The translations under genes and the position numbers were made by a program. A stretch of DNA of 64,000 nt. Origin: Lates calcarifer. Lineage: Eukaryota; Chordata; Actinopteri; Centropomidae. Under the pieces are notes generated by a model. The model did not search any database, was not told the origin of the DNA, and saw only the letters and a program-made list of their open reading frames with translations. Each line of letters starts with the position of its first letter. Position 1 is the stretch's first letter. Of the stretch, positions 1-12,118 are shown piece by piece. The DNA lies in the NCBI RefSeq assembly GCF_001640805.2, contig NC_066852.1, forward strand, positions 12,240,194-12,304,193. The letters run 5' to 3'.

Positions 1-259
1 GTGAGGAATAACACCAATAGCAGGGAAGACCTATAACTGTGTCACTCCTGTCATAAGGTTATAAAGTCTGTGGTCAGAGTTGAATGGGGTGGTGATGTGC
101 TAGTGACGGTCTGGTTTATTTACTTTTTATTTTTAAGTGTCTCTGATACTGACATACTTCTATGTGATGGTATTTATGTTATTTCTCTGGTCAGGTTGTG
201 CAGCTTAATTAGATATTTCATACTGTCTTGGGCTGATATTTGATTAAATAATGCAGAAA

Positions 260-882
260 TTCCTGTCAGTGTATCTTTTAAATCCCTGTTGCAACAGTTT
301 GGGAGTAATCATATACAGCAGATTTTAACTTGTTTCATCAGTAAATGGATAATATTTAATCTTTCATTATTTTTTTGTTTTGAATTTGACTTTATAGATT
401 TCCGTGGGGAGAAATATCCTGTTTTCATTCTTCTAAACCTTTGTTTGGCAGCAGTGTGCAGTCACAACTCTCAAGGAACAAATCCAGCTCTGAGTCCAGT
501 GTAAAAGAGCAGAGAGAAGAGGTTTTCTATTACCCAACACATGCTTTATACAATCTCAAATAATCTCAGCGAGGATTCCCTGCTTCCCTGCTCTGAGCCT
601 GTGATCCTGGAAAGTCTGAGTGATGTCACGGTGGCGGGCAGCCAGATAAATTCACCTGATCAATTCAGTGGGGTCAGTGTGGAGGCAAATGTCTAAGCTT
701 CTCCATCGCTCCACCCACAGGGTTTTCTCAGTATTTGATTAAATAACTTTAACAGCTTCTCTGGAGAATGTGAAGTAGATTTCAGAGAGAGATGTGCTTA
801 TAAATCATCAAGTCACACGACAACCTTGTGTGCCATGTGACTTAACATTGTATTGTCTGCTAAAAAGTGTCCTGTTAAAATG
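260..882. repeat. Direct repeat, copy 1 (~0.6 kb)
   Basis: This stretch recurs in the same orientation at about 2091-2752. Shared blocks occur in the same order: the start near 261 (2092), a block at about 399 (2246) reading gatttccgtgggg, the core at 597-747 (2463-2615), and the tail with gtcacacgaca near 812 (2680). Outside the core the copies differ by many substitutions and small indels. The core of about 150 bp differs at only about four positions. No open frame is conserved between the copies, so it does not look protein coding. It could be a tandem duplication, a dispersed repeat, or an LTR-like pair; I see no LTR hallmarks such as a primer-binding site. Confidence 0.85.
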
Positions 883-1400
883 TAGATAGAGTGCATTAAG
901 ATGAGATTTGATCAGTAAGTATTGTGTTGTGTTGCTTCTCCTCTAGTATGCCAAACTTATTGTTTGTTCAACTGGGCTAGCTGTGTGTCTGAAATGAAAT
1001 GATCTAGAGGTTATTTAGATAGGATATTTAGATGCAGGTTCAGTATCAATTCATTTATTTATTTTCCCTCCTTTTACACTGGCACATAATAAATGTATAA
1101 GATTACATGACAAATGGCTTCGGAAAAATGTCTGCTTAGTGTCAAAGAAATGGGGATGTTTTAGCAGATGATTGTCTGCTGTCAACTGGCATTTATCTCA
1201 ATTTCGTTTATTTTTATTTTTTTACTGCAGAAGGTGCTGCAGTAACCTAACAGGTCACAGCTGGATCTGGATTTGACAGGGAGATACAGTCATCTATGGT
1301 GGTAGAGTTGCTCAGTTGACACTCATTAATGTGTAGATGTAATTCTGCATGAGTGACATTTGCTATTTGACATTTTCCTTTATCCATATTTAATGGCTAT
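883..1400. other. Spacer between repeat copies, nothing recognised
   Basis: AT-rich sequence with no long frame, no recognised motif and no clear repeat. It separates repeat copy 1 from the reverse-transcriptase relic. Confidence 0.5.
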
Positions 1401-1970
1401 TTGAGACATGATCACCAGCGACCTAGGAGGGTTCAAACTCAGATTCACATCAGCCCAACTCACAATCAACCGGCAGGATGTCCAGACGGGGATTCCAACA
1501 GGGTCCACGTCTCTCCCATCCTGGTCATTATGGGTATGAACTTTCTAAAATCGGCATCTGGAGATGCAATCCGTGGCCCTGCATTCGAGTTGGGCATTGT
1601 TCAGCCTGCACAGTGAGGGTTCAAAATCTATCTAATATCACAACAACAACTGGGTCGCATGTCTGAGCACGGTGGGTATTGGACACCCGGGGGTAACATA
1701 GCCATTTGGGTGATGATGTCCCTCAAGGCCAGGAAGTCCGTGAGCATAGTGATCAAGAAGGGCAAAGTTACCAGCACATTCAGTCTCCAAGTTCAGGGTG
1801 AGATCATCCAATCCAGTGAGGAACACCTGATAAAGTAAATAGATGTGGTTTAATGCATCGCCAATGTCACCAATGCTGTGAAGCAGACTGATGATACCTG
1901 GTACATTAAAATAAAGATCTGATTGTATCAACATGGCCTTCTGTCCAGACTCCTCACACTTTACTTTATG
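1400..1970 (+). mobile_element. Decayed reverse-transcriptase fragment of a retroelement
   Basis: Plus-strand translation, with shifts and stops, gives pieces that I recognise by memory from a reverse transcriptase common in fish genomes. In order these are SPILVIMGMNFLKSA with RGPAFELG downstream (about 1510-1600), an ITTTT stretch where the catalytic DD-containing motif would fall, then LKARKSVSIVIKKGKVT and FSLQVQGEI (about 1720-1810), and YQHGLLSRL (about 1925-1950). Several frameshifts and stops break it, so it is inactive. It lies between the two direct repeats. The minus-strand open frame over 1638-1934 is only its shadow. The retroelement family was not assigned. Confidence 0.65.
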
Positions 1971-2090
1971 ACTTTGTAGAGGGAATTTAGAGGAAACTCA
2001 GCAAGCACCTGTGGAGGTGGTTGGGATTTCTACCAAGCTTCTCTTCAGTGGGCATCTGATCCAAGCAACTGTAGTAATGTAATGTTGAAG

Positions 2091-2752
2091 TTCCTGTCAG
2101 TGTATCTTTTAAATCTCTGTTTGAACAGTTTGGGTGTATTCATATATGGCAGATTATCAAATTGTTTCATCAACAAATTTTTAATCATTTTTCAGAACAG
2201 TTGTTTTGCTGTGCTTTTATTTTTGATTTTGATTTCAACTTCATAGATTTCCGTGGGGAAAAATATCCTGTGTCTGATGTTTATATTTTTCTGATCCCAA
2301 CCATGTGGCAGCAGCATCCAGTCACAGCTCTCAGGGAAAGTCCAGCTCTAATCCCAGCATCTAAGAGCAGAGAGAACAGGTTTCCTATTACCCAACACAC
2401 ACTTTATGTAACAATCTCAAGCAATTTGAGCGAGGATTCCCTGCTTTCCTATACAGCTTTGAGCCTGTGATCCTGGAAAGTCTGAGTGATGTCACGGTGG
2501 CGGGCAGCCAGATTAATTCACCTGATCAATTCAGTGGGGTCAGTGTGGAGGCAAATGTCTAAGCTTCTCCATCGCTCCACCCACAGGGTTTTTTTCAGTA
2601 TTTGATTAATTAACTCTGACAAATAGCTTCACAGAAGAAAGTAAGGAATTCCAAGAGAGATGTACTTATTGATCGTCAAGTCACACGACAGTTTTGCATG
2701 TCATGTAACTCAACATTATACTGTCTGCTACAGACATGTCATGTTAAAATGA
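2091..2752. repeat. Direct repeat, copy 2 (~0.66 kb)
   Basis: Second copy of the repeat at 260-882, same orientation, about 1.83 kb downstream. The near-identical core lies at 2463-2615. It holds the CRE-like gatgtcacggtgg, an E-box CACCTG and the block ccatcgctccacccacag. The 5' third and the 3' tail have diverged clearly. Confidence 0.85.
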
Positions 2753-4160
2753 CAGTGGTTGCCTACATGACAGTGGTTGTTGCTTTTGGCTGCAGACGGA
2801 TAAAACTTAAGGCTAACAGTAATCAGCAAAACACAGGTCAGAAGAGGTGGTATCCTCCAGTCAGTGTTGTGCTGTGGACAACCTGGATCTTTGCTCAGCT
2901 GGTCTGGCTGCATGTCTGACCTTGCTTTGAAGTGATCTCCGTCAGTGCCGTTGGCCATGTCACTAAGAGGCTTGCAGGCAGCAGATCAGTTTAGCACAGC
3001 CTCACCTGACAAATCTGATTACTTCAACAAGGCTGCTATCAATGTGCAAGACAGAACAAACAAGAACAAACACATCCTCACACTTCCATATGAAGGACAC
3101 CACCTTTATATTCATATTCAAGCTATTTTAATATGTTTCCTGTATAAGCTGTGAGCATTTTTGTCTTTAAACATTTCTTAAACTTGGAATTTCCCTTCCC
3201 CCAATAGGCTTAAACTCCAGCTGTAGTGCTGCAGTGAACTGTACTTGCTGCGAGGTCAAAGAGCATCAGCAGACTCTCAGTAGCTTACTACAAGATATTT
3301 TCAGCCCTCAGCTCCAGTTCACAAAGGTCTTATGCCTTCGTTAGCTTTACTCCCCACAAGTAAGGTGGTGCCTCATATTGACCCTTGGACTGTGACTATT
3401 TTGTCCTGAACTTGAAGCCTCAGGAACCTTAGGAAAGTAGAGAGTTTATAAAGATGCATGGAGTGACATGAACCCTCAGATAATATGAAGAAATCTGGTC
3501 ATATTAAGGATAGCATGGCATCATTTATCAATCTAAGAGAAGATATTATCAATCATTAACATATTTTATCAGGGGTGAGGTTCAGGATTTTGAGAAAGGC
3601 ATGCTGCTCATTTTCAGTTAGCATCTTTAGCTACTAAGGGAACAGCAAAGAGCATGAGTGAAGGTCTCAGAGAGGATTTGCCCTGCAGATTATACATAAG
3701 GGTTACATGAGGCTACAGATACAGGTCTCTTAATAATTGCACCAACTTCAAGACCCAGGTGATTACATGTAATTCTATTGTTTAAGGTAGCCATTGTTGA
3801 CATTTATAAGGATTATGGGTTGAAAATGTACCTTTGAACCTTTTCGATAAGTGTCTCTGTTTTGGCATAAAAAGGTCTTGGGTCTTGATTTCAAACAGGT
3901 GGAGGTGGAGGTAGAAGGACAGTGAATCAGTTCAAGCTCGGCCACCATAGCCACCATTTTCATCGCAATTCTTCCCAGTTCCTGCTAGCACTTGAATCAA
4001 TTCTGTGTAAAGGGGACAGTGTGAATATGCCTCTACTTTCACCTTCTTGTTCATCTCCTCTGGCCCTCCCTCCACACTCTTCCCACACTAGTATGGATTA
4101 AAGGCTAAATAAGGCTGAGAAGTCAAAGCTTGCCAGTCCTTCCCTCTGTTCCCTTTCTTT
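2753..4160. other. Intergenic, nothing recognised
   Basis: No exon with good splice sites, no recognised element and no long repeat. Short open frames here show no family resemblance. Confidence 0.45.
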
Positions 4161-4212
4161 TACCTGTTACATCTCCCCCAGCTCTCTGCCATATCTGTTT
4201 CTTACCAGTCCA

Positions 4213-4353
4213 AACTCTGGATCAAGGTTGCGCCTCTTCTTATGCACCGTCCTGTTGTTCTGTGGTTTGGGGTGGGTCCCAGTCCTAAAGAGGGACAGCA
4301 AGAACAAAAGCAGGACTGACCCACTGGAAATGAGGAGATTTATGATTCTCAGC
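4213..4353 (-). CDS. Possible first exon of a secreted or membrane-anchored peptide
   Basis: Read on the minus strand, an ATG at 4351-4353 opens MLRIINLLISSGSVLLLFLL, a typical signal or anchor segment of about 20 residues. It is followed by a basic, polar stretch (NNRTVHKKRRNLDPEFGL) holding one N-glycosylation sequon and the dibasic KKRR. The frame then meets a good splice donor, ctg|gtaaga, near 4213. Without splicing it runs on to a stop near 4167. I do not recognise the family and found no second exon to the left, so this may be chance. The exon end is set by the donor, not by homology. Confidence 0.2.
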
Positions 4354-4399
4354 ATTGTCTTTAAGGACTTTGGATGCAAGAGGAGATAATTAGTTTTTT

Positions 4400-6140
4400 T
4401 TCCTTTTTATTTTACTTATCACACTATTTGGATTACCTATGGTATTTTTTCACAATAAAAGACCAAAGATATCTGCTCCTGCTGTATACTTTTGCAAACT
4501 TAATCCACCTGGAGTTTGGATGTTTGGATGGTGCTATTCAACGACAAGCAACACTGGCATGGCTCATATATAGAAAAACTGCTCCAGGTCAGAATTGTTT
4601 CTTATTAATTCTGCTTTATTTGAATGTCTTATCTCTATAGAGTGTAGTTTTGTTAATGTGAACAGCTTGTACATCATTGTAGCCTTGTACAAATCTGCTT
4701 GCACCAGAGGTACTCCTGTAAACATGAAGCTGATGCAACACCACAGACTAATTCATCTCTTTACAAATTTGCTATAGACCTAAAAATCATTTGACTAAAT
4801 ATTAAAAGTAAAGAGGTTTTGAGGAATTAACATTTTGACCTGTTTTATTTTCAGTAGCTCTCGTCAGTGTTCCTCTTAACTTATTAGCAACTGATAAGCC
4901 AATGTCAGTATTAGCCACTTTAGGAGGCTTGTTAGCCGCTGCTTGCTTGCTGCATCTCAGCAAGAAGAAATGAATCAGGCTCTGTGGTGTATTGTGTCAT
5001 AGAAACATAATTTTTGAACCACAGAAAGCCACAGGAGGTTTTTATGTAAGTTTTTTCACCCAGAACATGTTTCATTTAACATAATACATTACACAGTCTT
5101 TCTGAAAAAAATAAAATAAAATAAAAATAAATTAATATTATTTAATTATAGGATGTGCAAAAACAATTTTGTCATCAATAATTTCTCAATTACAGGTCAT
5201 ACTTCCAGTATAATAAGCTTCCTTTACCACTGCAAAGTTGGTCAGGCCTTTTGCTCAGCTGCCAGTATCAGTACTTTGGACTGGATGGGCAGCCATTTTT
5301 AAGAAGTGTATATCTGAGCACAGAATGACTGAACATCTGTGTTTGAATATCCAGTATGTTACAAACAGGACTTTAAAAGTCCTGAAAATTGCCAGGGGCA
5401 GGTCATGAAATTGTTGACTCATGAACTTTTGTTGTAAGAGTCTGAACAGCAGAAGATTACAGTCATAGCAGCTAAATCTTTAAAAGTTGGTAAACAGTAG
5501 TCAAATTGGATTTGCAAATGCTTTCTTGTTTTTATTCATTTATGGCTTTTGTTTTTCTGTTTCCTTGTATTTTAGGAACAAAGTCTCTAAATTCAGTTAA
5601 TGTTTAAAGATTGAGAATGTCCAGCTGTCTTTTTTAAACTGATCTGAAACACCAGTCCAAGCTTGATCAAACTATATTTTTGTGCTGGATTAAAAGCTCA
5701 TTTAATCTTGAGTTATTTCAGGCAGCTGATACGAATTTAGATGTGGCTTTCAAGAATCTGTGGGTGTGAGGGGGTTAAAGATGAGGAAAATCCAGAAATG
5801 GACAGCTGAGAAGATCTCAAGAGATTGACTTGAAGGGAAAAGAGATACCAAGACCAAATAGAGCCATCAAGTCCAGATTTAGCCCCCACGTTACCTGGCT
5901 CTTGATTCTAAACTTGATGGCCCCGACAGACCTAATCAGCTTGCTACACACATGCCATTAATTCTCCAAGGACCAGGACTGGCACACTGGCCACCATGTC
6001 TTTATTGAGACAGGTGGATGCTGATAAGATTTAACGTCACATTCTGTTTAAGAAAACAGCTCAGCAAGGTGTGAGTTCAGGTCAGGCATCATATCTGTAT
6101 CCTGGAGAATGTTTTAGCCCTGAGATGTTCTTGCTGTTTC
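4400..6140. other. Intergenic region upstream of gucy2d
   Basis: AT-rich, without recognised genes. A 10-bp inverted repeat (5863-5872 and 5912-5921, gccatcaagt / acttgatggc) encloses about 40 bases. The right end probably includes the gucy2d promoter and 5' UTR, but I could not place a transcription start. Confidence 0.4.
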
Positions 6141-6150
6141 ACAGAATTTA

Positions 6151-6158
6151 GGATTAGG
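6151..6158. promoter_or_regulatory. Candidate CRX/OTX site upstream of gucy2d
   Basis: The bases ggattagg contain GGATTA, the reverse complement of the CRX/OTX2 core TAATCC. It lies about 240 bases before the gucy2d start codon. Photoreceptor genes are commonly driven by CRX/OTX factors, so the position is suggestive. A single six-base core is expected often by chance, so this is weak. Confidence 0.25.
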
Positions 6159-6396
6159 ATGACACTGTACAGTCACTGTCATTGTATTGTTGTATGTCAA
6201 ATTTTCTAATTCGTTCCATCTTTTTTCTTATTTTCTGGAGGCAGTGATGGCTTGGGGTTGTGTCGTCGCTTGTCCAGCTTTGGACTAGAGGCCTGCGGCG
6301 TGCCAAGGTAGACTGTCCCATCCACAGAGAAAAGCTCACACTAATACTATAAACTCCTCTTCTGTGTCTGACGCATCAGAATAGTTGTGTGACAAC

Positions 6397-9300
6397 ATGG
6401 CAAGTCACAGAGACCCTCGCTTTCTGCACAACTTGTCCTACCACCCGCGATGGCAGCACGACTCAATAAAAGTCAAGAGAAAAGGACACATGCAGACAGT
6501 GGTCACAAACAGCGGCAGTGGGTATAGTCTGTTTGAATCATTATCATCAAGCTCATCATCATTGTCACCAAGATCGTTGTCATCAAAACCACAGTTGCCA
6601 TCATCCCCTGTGCAATGCTCCAGGAGCTGGTTTCTTCTGCCCCTACTCATGTTGTCATTTCTGCCCTGTCAAGCCTGGGCGACCACTTTCAAGGTGGCCC
6701 TGGTTGGACCCTGGACGTGTGACCTCTTATACTCTAAAGCCCTACCTGACTTGGCAGCCCGTCTTGCCACAACTCGCATAAACAAGGACCCCTACCTGAA
6801 CAAAGGCTACTGGTATGACTACACGCTGATCAATGAGGATTGCAAGTCATCCCGTGCTCTTGCTCGCTTTGCCGGGCTGGAGAGTTATGGTTCTGCTTTC
6901 CTGGGCCCTGCCAACCCAGGATACTGCTCTTCAGCAGCTTTGTATGCAAAAGAGTGGGATGTTGGGATTCTGTCCTGGAGTTGCCTCAAACCCACCATGA
7001 AAAAAGGAGAGATGTATCCCACCTTCCTGAGGCCACTGCCACTGTCCTCCCACGTCCTCTTCAGTGTGTTGCGGTTCTTCCGGTGGGCCCATGTAGCCAT
7101 AATCTCAGAAGAGACAGACGTGTGGGAAGCCACAGGACAGGAGCTGGCCTCATCACTGAGGGCCCTCGGCCTGCCTGTAAACCCTGTAGTAACTATGGAA
7201 ACCGACAAGGATGGGCCTCGCAGAGCCCTGACAAAGGTGCGGGAAACTGACCGGGTCAGAGGTGAGTCACACATGTAGAGATGTTGATGCCTCAGAAGAT
7301 TAAGAGAAGCTCTACTCTGCTTTATTCCACATGGATAATGCAAATAAACTAGTTTAAACTCTCTTCTCTCACAGTGGTCATCATGTGCATGCCTTCTGTG
7401 CTGATTGGTGGCCAAGCCCAGTACCAACTTCTGACCACAGCGCTTGCCATGCGTATGATCGACCGTGGCTACGTGTTCATCCCCTACGACACCCTCCTCT
7501 ACTCACTACCCTACAAAGATGCATTCTACTACTCTTTAGGCAATGACACCAAGCTGCGGAAAGCATATGACGGGGTCCTCACCATCACTGTGGACTCTGG
7601 AGAGCGCAATTTCTATGAGGCCTTCAAAGATGCTCAGGACAGCTATGAAATTCGCAGCAGCACCCCACCGGAGGAGGTAAGATTCTCTTCTGTGTTTTGA
7701 AATAATTAAGTCATAGTAGAAAATTATGACAAATCTGGAAGAAGCTGAAAAACAAAGGCACTTAAAGATATATATGTGAATTTTAACCAAAATCGTCACA
7801 TCTTTCTCTTCTGCTAGGTTTCTCCATTCTTTGGCACCATCTACAACATGATGTATTACATAGCAATGGCTACTGAGCAGGCACGTTCCAATGGGGGCCG
7901 TTGGGTAACTGGTCAGATCCTGGGTGGCAGTGAGGGCAACTTTGAATTTGAAGGCTTTAATCAGCCCTTGAGGGCTGGCAGGAAAGGTGAAGGTATGCAG
8001 GCTCGCTACGTAGTGCTGGACTACAGCGGCATAGGCAACTCTCTCTACTCCACTCATTCCCTGGAAGCTGCATATACAGACGGCAGGACCGGGGGCTTGA
8101 AGTACCTTGGTCGTTCCATCCATTTTGCAGGCAGTACGCCCTATAGAGACTCAAGCTGCTGGTTTAGCCCCTACTTTGCCTGTACTGGAGGTGAGTGCAC
8201 AAGTAGTATCATCACAAGAAATGTATCTTCAAGCTGTTATGGTGTACATGACTGAATTCTGTGCATTAAAACTTACTGTCTTTGTGTGTATTCCCTTTTT
8301 TCTCTCTCCAAAGGTCTGGATTCAATTACTTTCTTCTTTCTTTTCCTTGTGTTCATTTCATTGGCCGGTTGTGGAATTAACATCTTCCTTCGCTTCAGGT
8401 ATGCTCAACAGAATACATGCGCAGAATAACATATTAACCCATGCTGTCTTGTGTGATGTTTACAACATATTATAACTGTTTAGGAGAGACGGCAGGGTTG
8501 GGTTCACTTTTGGAGGTGGTGGTAATGGTGGATCAACAAAGGTAGTTCTGACCCTGGATGACCTGGTCTTCATCAACACTCAAATCAGCAAAAGGGTCAG
8601 TTCTGTGCTGAATCTCTGACAATACTGCCGGTATTTTGCTGTGTGTTTGCTTCTCTCTGCTGTGCATGATTATCTGAGACTGACTCGTCCTCTTTGAACT
8701 GTGTGTATATGAGCAGAAGCTCAATGATGAAAGTATCATGAAAAGCCAGTTGGATATGAAGACGCCTCATCACTCTGTGTCAGGTCGCAGCTACATGGCC
8801 TCAACGCCGGACAGCTCCAATGTTGCCGTGTTTGAGGTGAGGCCAGCCTGACATGACACATTCAGGAGCTCACATCTTTGGTTGTTGCTGGATTCACAAA
8901 GACTAAGTCATTTTGTTTACCTCTCAGGGTGACTGGGTTTGGTTGAAGAAATGTCCCAGTGGATCAGTATCAGGTGTCAATAGCAGCACTGAGTTTGTGT
9001 TTGTCAAGGTGAGTGAATATGTGAGTGGAATTCAAGGGAAGCACTACTGAGTTTCTGTATTCATGTTTATTTGTTCCTAGCCAAAGGCATGTCACTCATC
9101 ATTAGCACAATGACTCCCCATTGTAGCCAGAAACTATAAAATACAGGTTGATCTGGATCTGTGAAAAAAAGAACAAGAACATATTTCACAGCTTTGATCT
9201 ATGCATTGTCTTCCCCTCAGCTCAGAGACATGAGGCACGAGAACCTCAACCTGTTCCTAGGACTGTTCTTTGACTCTGGGATCTTTGGTGTTGTGACTGA

Positions 9301-12024
9301 GCACTGCTCCAGGGGCAGCTTGGAGGATCTGCTCAACAATGAGGATGTGCGTCTTGACTGGATGTTCAAGTCCTCCCTGTTAATGGATCTGATCCGGGTA
9401 AGAGAAACAAAATGACCTTCTCATGTTTCATTTCTCACTTCACTTTTTCTATCACTCACACATTTTCTCCAAATTGTCATCAGGGAATGAAGTACCTGCA
9501 CAATCGTGACATCATCCATGGACGGCTCAAATCACGTAACTGTGTGGTGGACGGGCGCTTTGTACTGAAGGTGACAGATTACGGGTTCAATGAAATCTTG
9601 ATTGCCCAGAGCATTGACACTGAACAGGAAAAGCCAGAGGGTGAGTTCATATGCCTCCAAAGACTAATTTAGTGAGTTTGTCATAGCATATTTCAGTTTT
9701 CTTTGTTCATTAATAGTTGTGCATGTTTGTTCAATAAAAAAGATCTGCTTTGGACTGCTCCTGAGCTGCTTCGAAGTGCTAGTCTAAGGAGGAAGGGAAC
9801 TTTCCCAGGAGATGTGTACAGCTTTGCCATTGTCGTGCAGGAGGTCATCTCTCGCTCTGCACCTTTCTGCATGCTGGACATGCCTCCTAAGGGTGAGTGA
9901 TGTATTAGCAACCTTTGTGATACAAAAAACAAACAAACAAACAAAAAAATAGTAGGTGGTATTGGTGACATTCAGAAGGTTCATTCATCCTGTCCTTTAT
10001 GTCCTCCACCTGAGGAAAGGGCCAACGACCTGTGGGCATTATCACATATTATGAGTGAATACCATTTATTGTTGCTCTTTGCCCACATTACACACAAAAC
10101 TGTTCACAGTGAGCTGGAAATAAAATGACAAATATCAGAATTGCTGCTGAAAAAGCTGCACTATGTCTGTTTTTTATCAGCAGTGACATTCACACTTAAT
10201 TGACGAAACTGGCTGCACAAAATCTGTCTGCTTTTGTGTATTTCCCTGTATGTCCAACATCTTTGTGCTCTTGTCTGCATGGATGTGTTGACAGAGATTA
10301 TCAGCAAGATTAAAGAGCCCCCTCCTTTGTGTCGGCCTACTGTGTCAGTGGATGAGGCCCCACTGGACGTGATACAGGTTATGAAACAGGCCTGGTGTGA
10401 AGAGCCAGAGAAGAGGCCGACCTTTGAGGAGATCTTCAAACAGGTGAAAACGCTGAAAACAACACATGCTGATCCAGGCCTTCTCCTCCTATCCTACTCT
10501 GTATAAACATAGCAAGGTGGCGATGACGTTGCTGTTCCATCTCCTTTTTCATCTGACAGTTCAAGAGCATAACCAAGGGAAAAAAGACCAACATCATCGA
10601 CTCTATGCTGCGGATGTTGGAACAGTACTCCTCCAACTTGGAGGATCTGATCAGAGAGAGGACGGAGGAGCTGGAGGTGGAGAGACAAAAGACTGACAAC
10701 CTGGTGGCTCAGATGTTGCCCAAGTGAGTGTCAATTTCACTGACATGTTAAAGTGATGATAAAACTATGGTGGCAAGTCATATTTCACTTTTCTGCACAT
10801 GCAACTCAACTGAGCTATACAGGTCTCAAGAGACAAAATGCAAAATGTGTCTGAATCAATGGGAAAATTTGTGAGAGATAATTGAATCATAGCTGTCATC
10901 CCTGAAAAAAAAAAAAGTCAGAATGTATTTCCTCAGTATTTCTCAAAATGTTGTTTCTGCTGCGTTCAGGAACCGGGGGAATGTTTGCTGCAGCAGTGAA
11001 CATTGAGGATGGAATCAGAGAACTGTCCAAATCAAACACAGCCATTAAAACTTTTAACTTTTGAGATTTTGTATGTTCATAACAATTATTTTGTACTTTT
11101 TCACACAGAAGATGACATAAAGCAGAATGTGTTGTTTTATTTTCAGTTATGAGTTGATTTTCATCATCAAACCTCCAAAAAAGATACATTTACAATACTT
11201 CTTTGTGCATCTCAATATGTGCAGCAAGTCAACAACTACCTTTTTTGTTTCCTTTCATGATTTGTAGTGCAACTGATCACCAAAAATGTCTCTCAGCTCT
11301 TTATCTTACAATCAGAATTTTCTTCTATCTGTGAGTCTAAACAAGGACACCTTAACAAACTCAAGTGTGTTTTTCACAGCCATGAATATCTTATTGAATC
11401 TTCATCATATCACATCAAATAAAAATGAATGCTGTCATTTCAAATAACCAATGTGCTCACAAGAAGTAGTTTTCCAGTATTTAACTGTTAACTGCACAGT
11501 GTTCATAAATTATACCATGTTTTAGCAGTTTTTAGAGATGTCACGCCTGTTTGAAAAAATACCAGAAAAATGACTTTCAGCAGTCTCAGGGTCTTGTGAC
11601 AAAACTGACCTTCACTGTCCTTCACTCATCATCATCCTCCTTCAAGGTCTGTGGCCCAGGCACTGAAGACAGGCAAGCCCGTCAAACCCGAGCATTTCAG
11701 CGAGGTCACTCTGTACTTCAGCGATATCGTGGGCTTCACCACCATCTCGGCTCTCAGCGAGCCCATCGAGGTGGTTGACTTACTCAATGACCTCTATTCA
11801 CTCTTTGATGCTATCATCGGGCTGCATGATGTCTACAAGGTGAGTCTTGGGGGATCTTGCATCTATCTATGTGCAGGATCAATTATGAAGTGTTTTTTTA
11901 ATATCTAATTTTGGTTTTATTCAGTTTCACTTATAGCACACATATAGTATTTTTTGGTGGTTTTGATAGTTTTTGTTTTCTATGTATTTCTATTTTGATA
12001 GTTTTTTAAATATATATCTATATA

Positions 12025-12118
<94 letters not shown>

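Noticed and set aside
1638..1934. Minus-strand 98-codon frame
   Set aside because: Antisense of the reverse-transcriptase relic; the plus strand gives the family-like pieces.
5863..5921. 10-bp inverted repeat gccatcaagt / acttgatggc
   Set aside because: Arms are short and about 40 bases apart; chance is likely in a window of this size.
6385..6397. Upstream start for gucy2d at 6385
   Set aside because: The codon is TTG. The first ATG in frame is at 6397 and has a strong context.
6885..8123. Long minus-strand open frames (180 and 195 codons) opposite gucy2d
   Set aside because: They are shadows of well-supported plus-strand exons and run through introns; no family resemblance.
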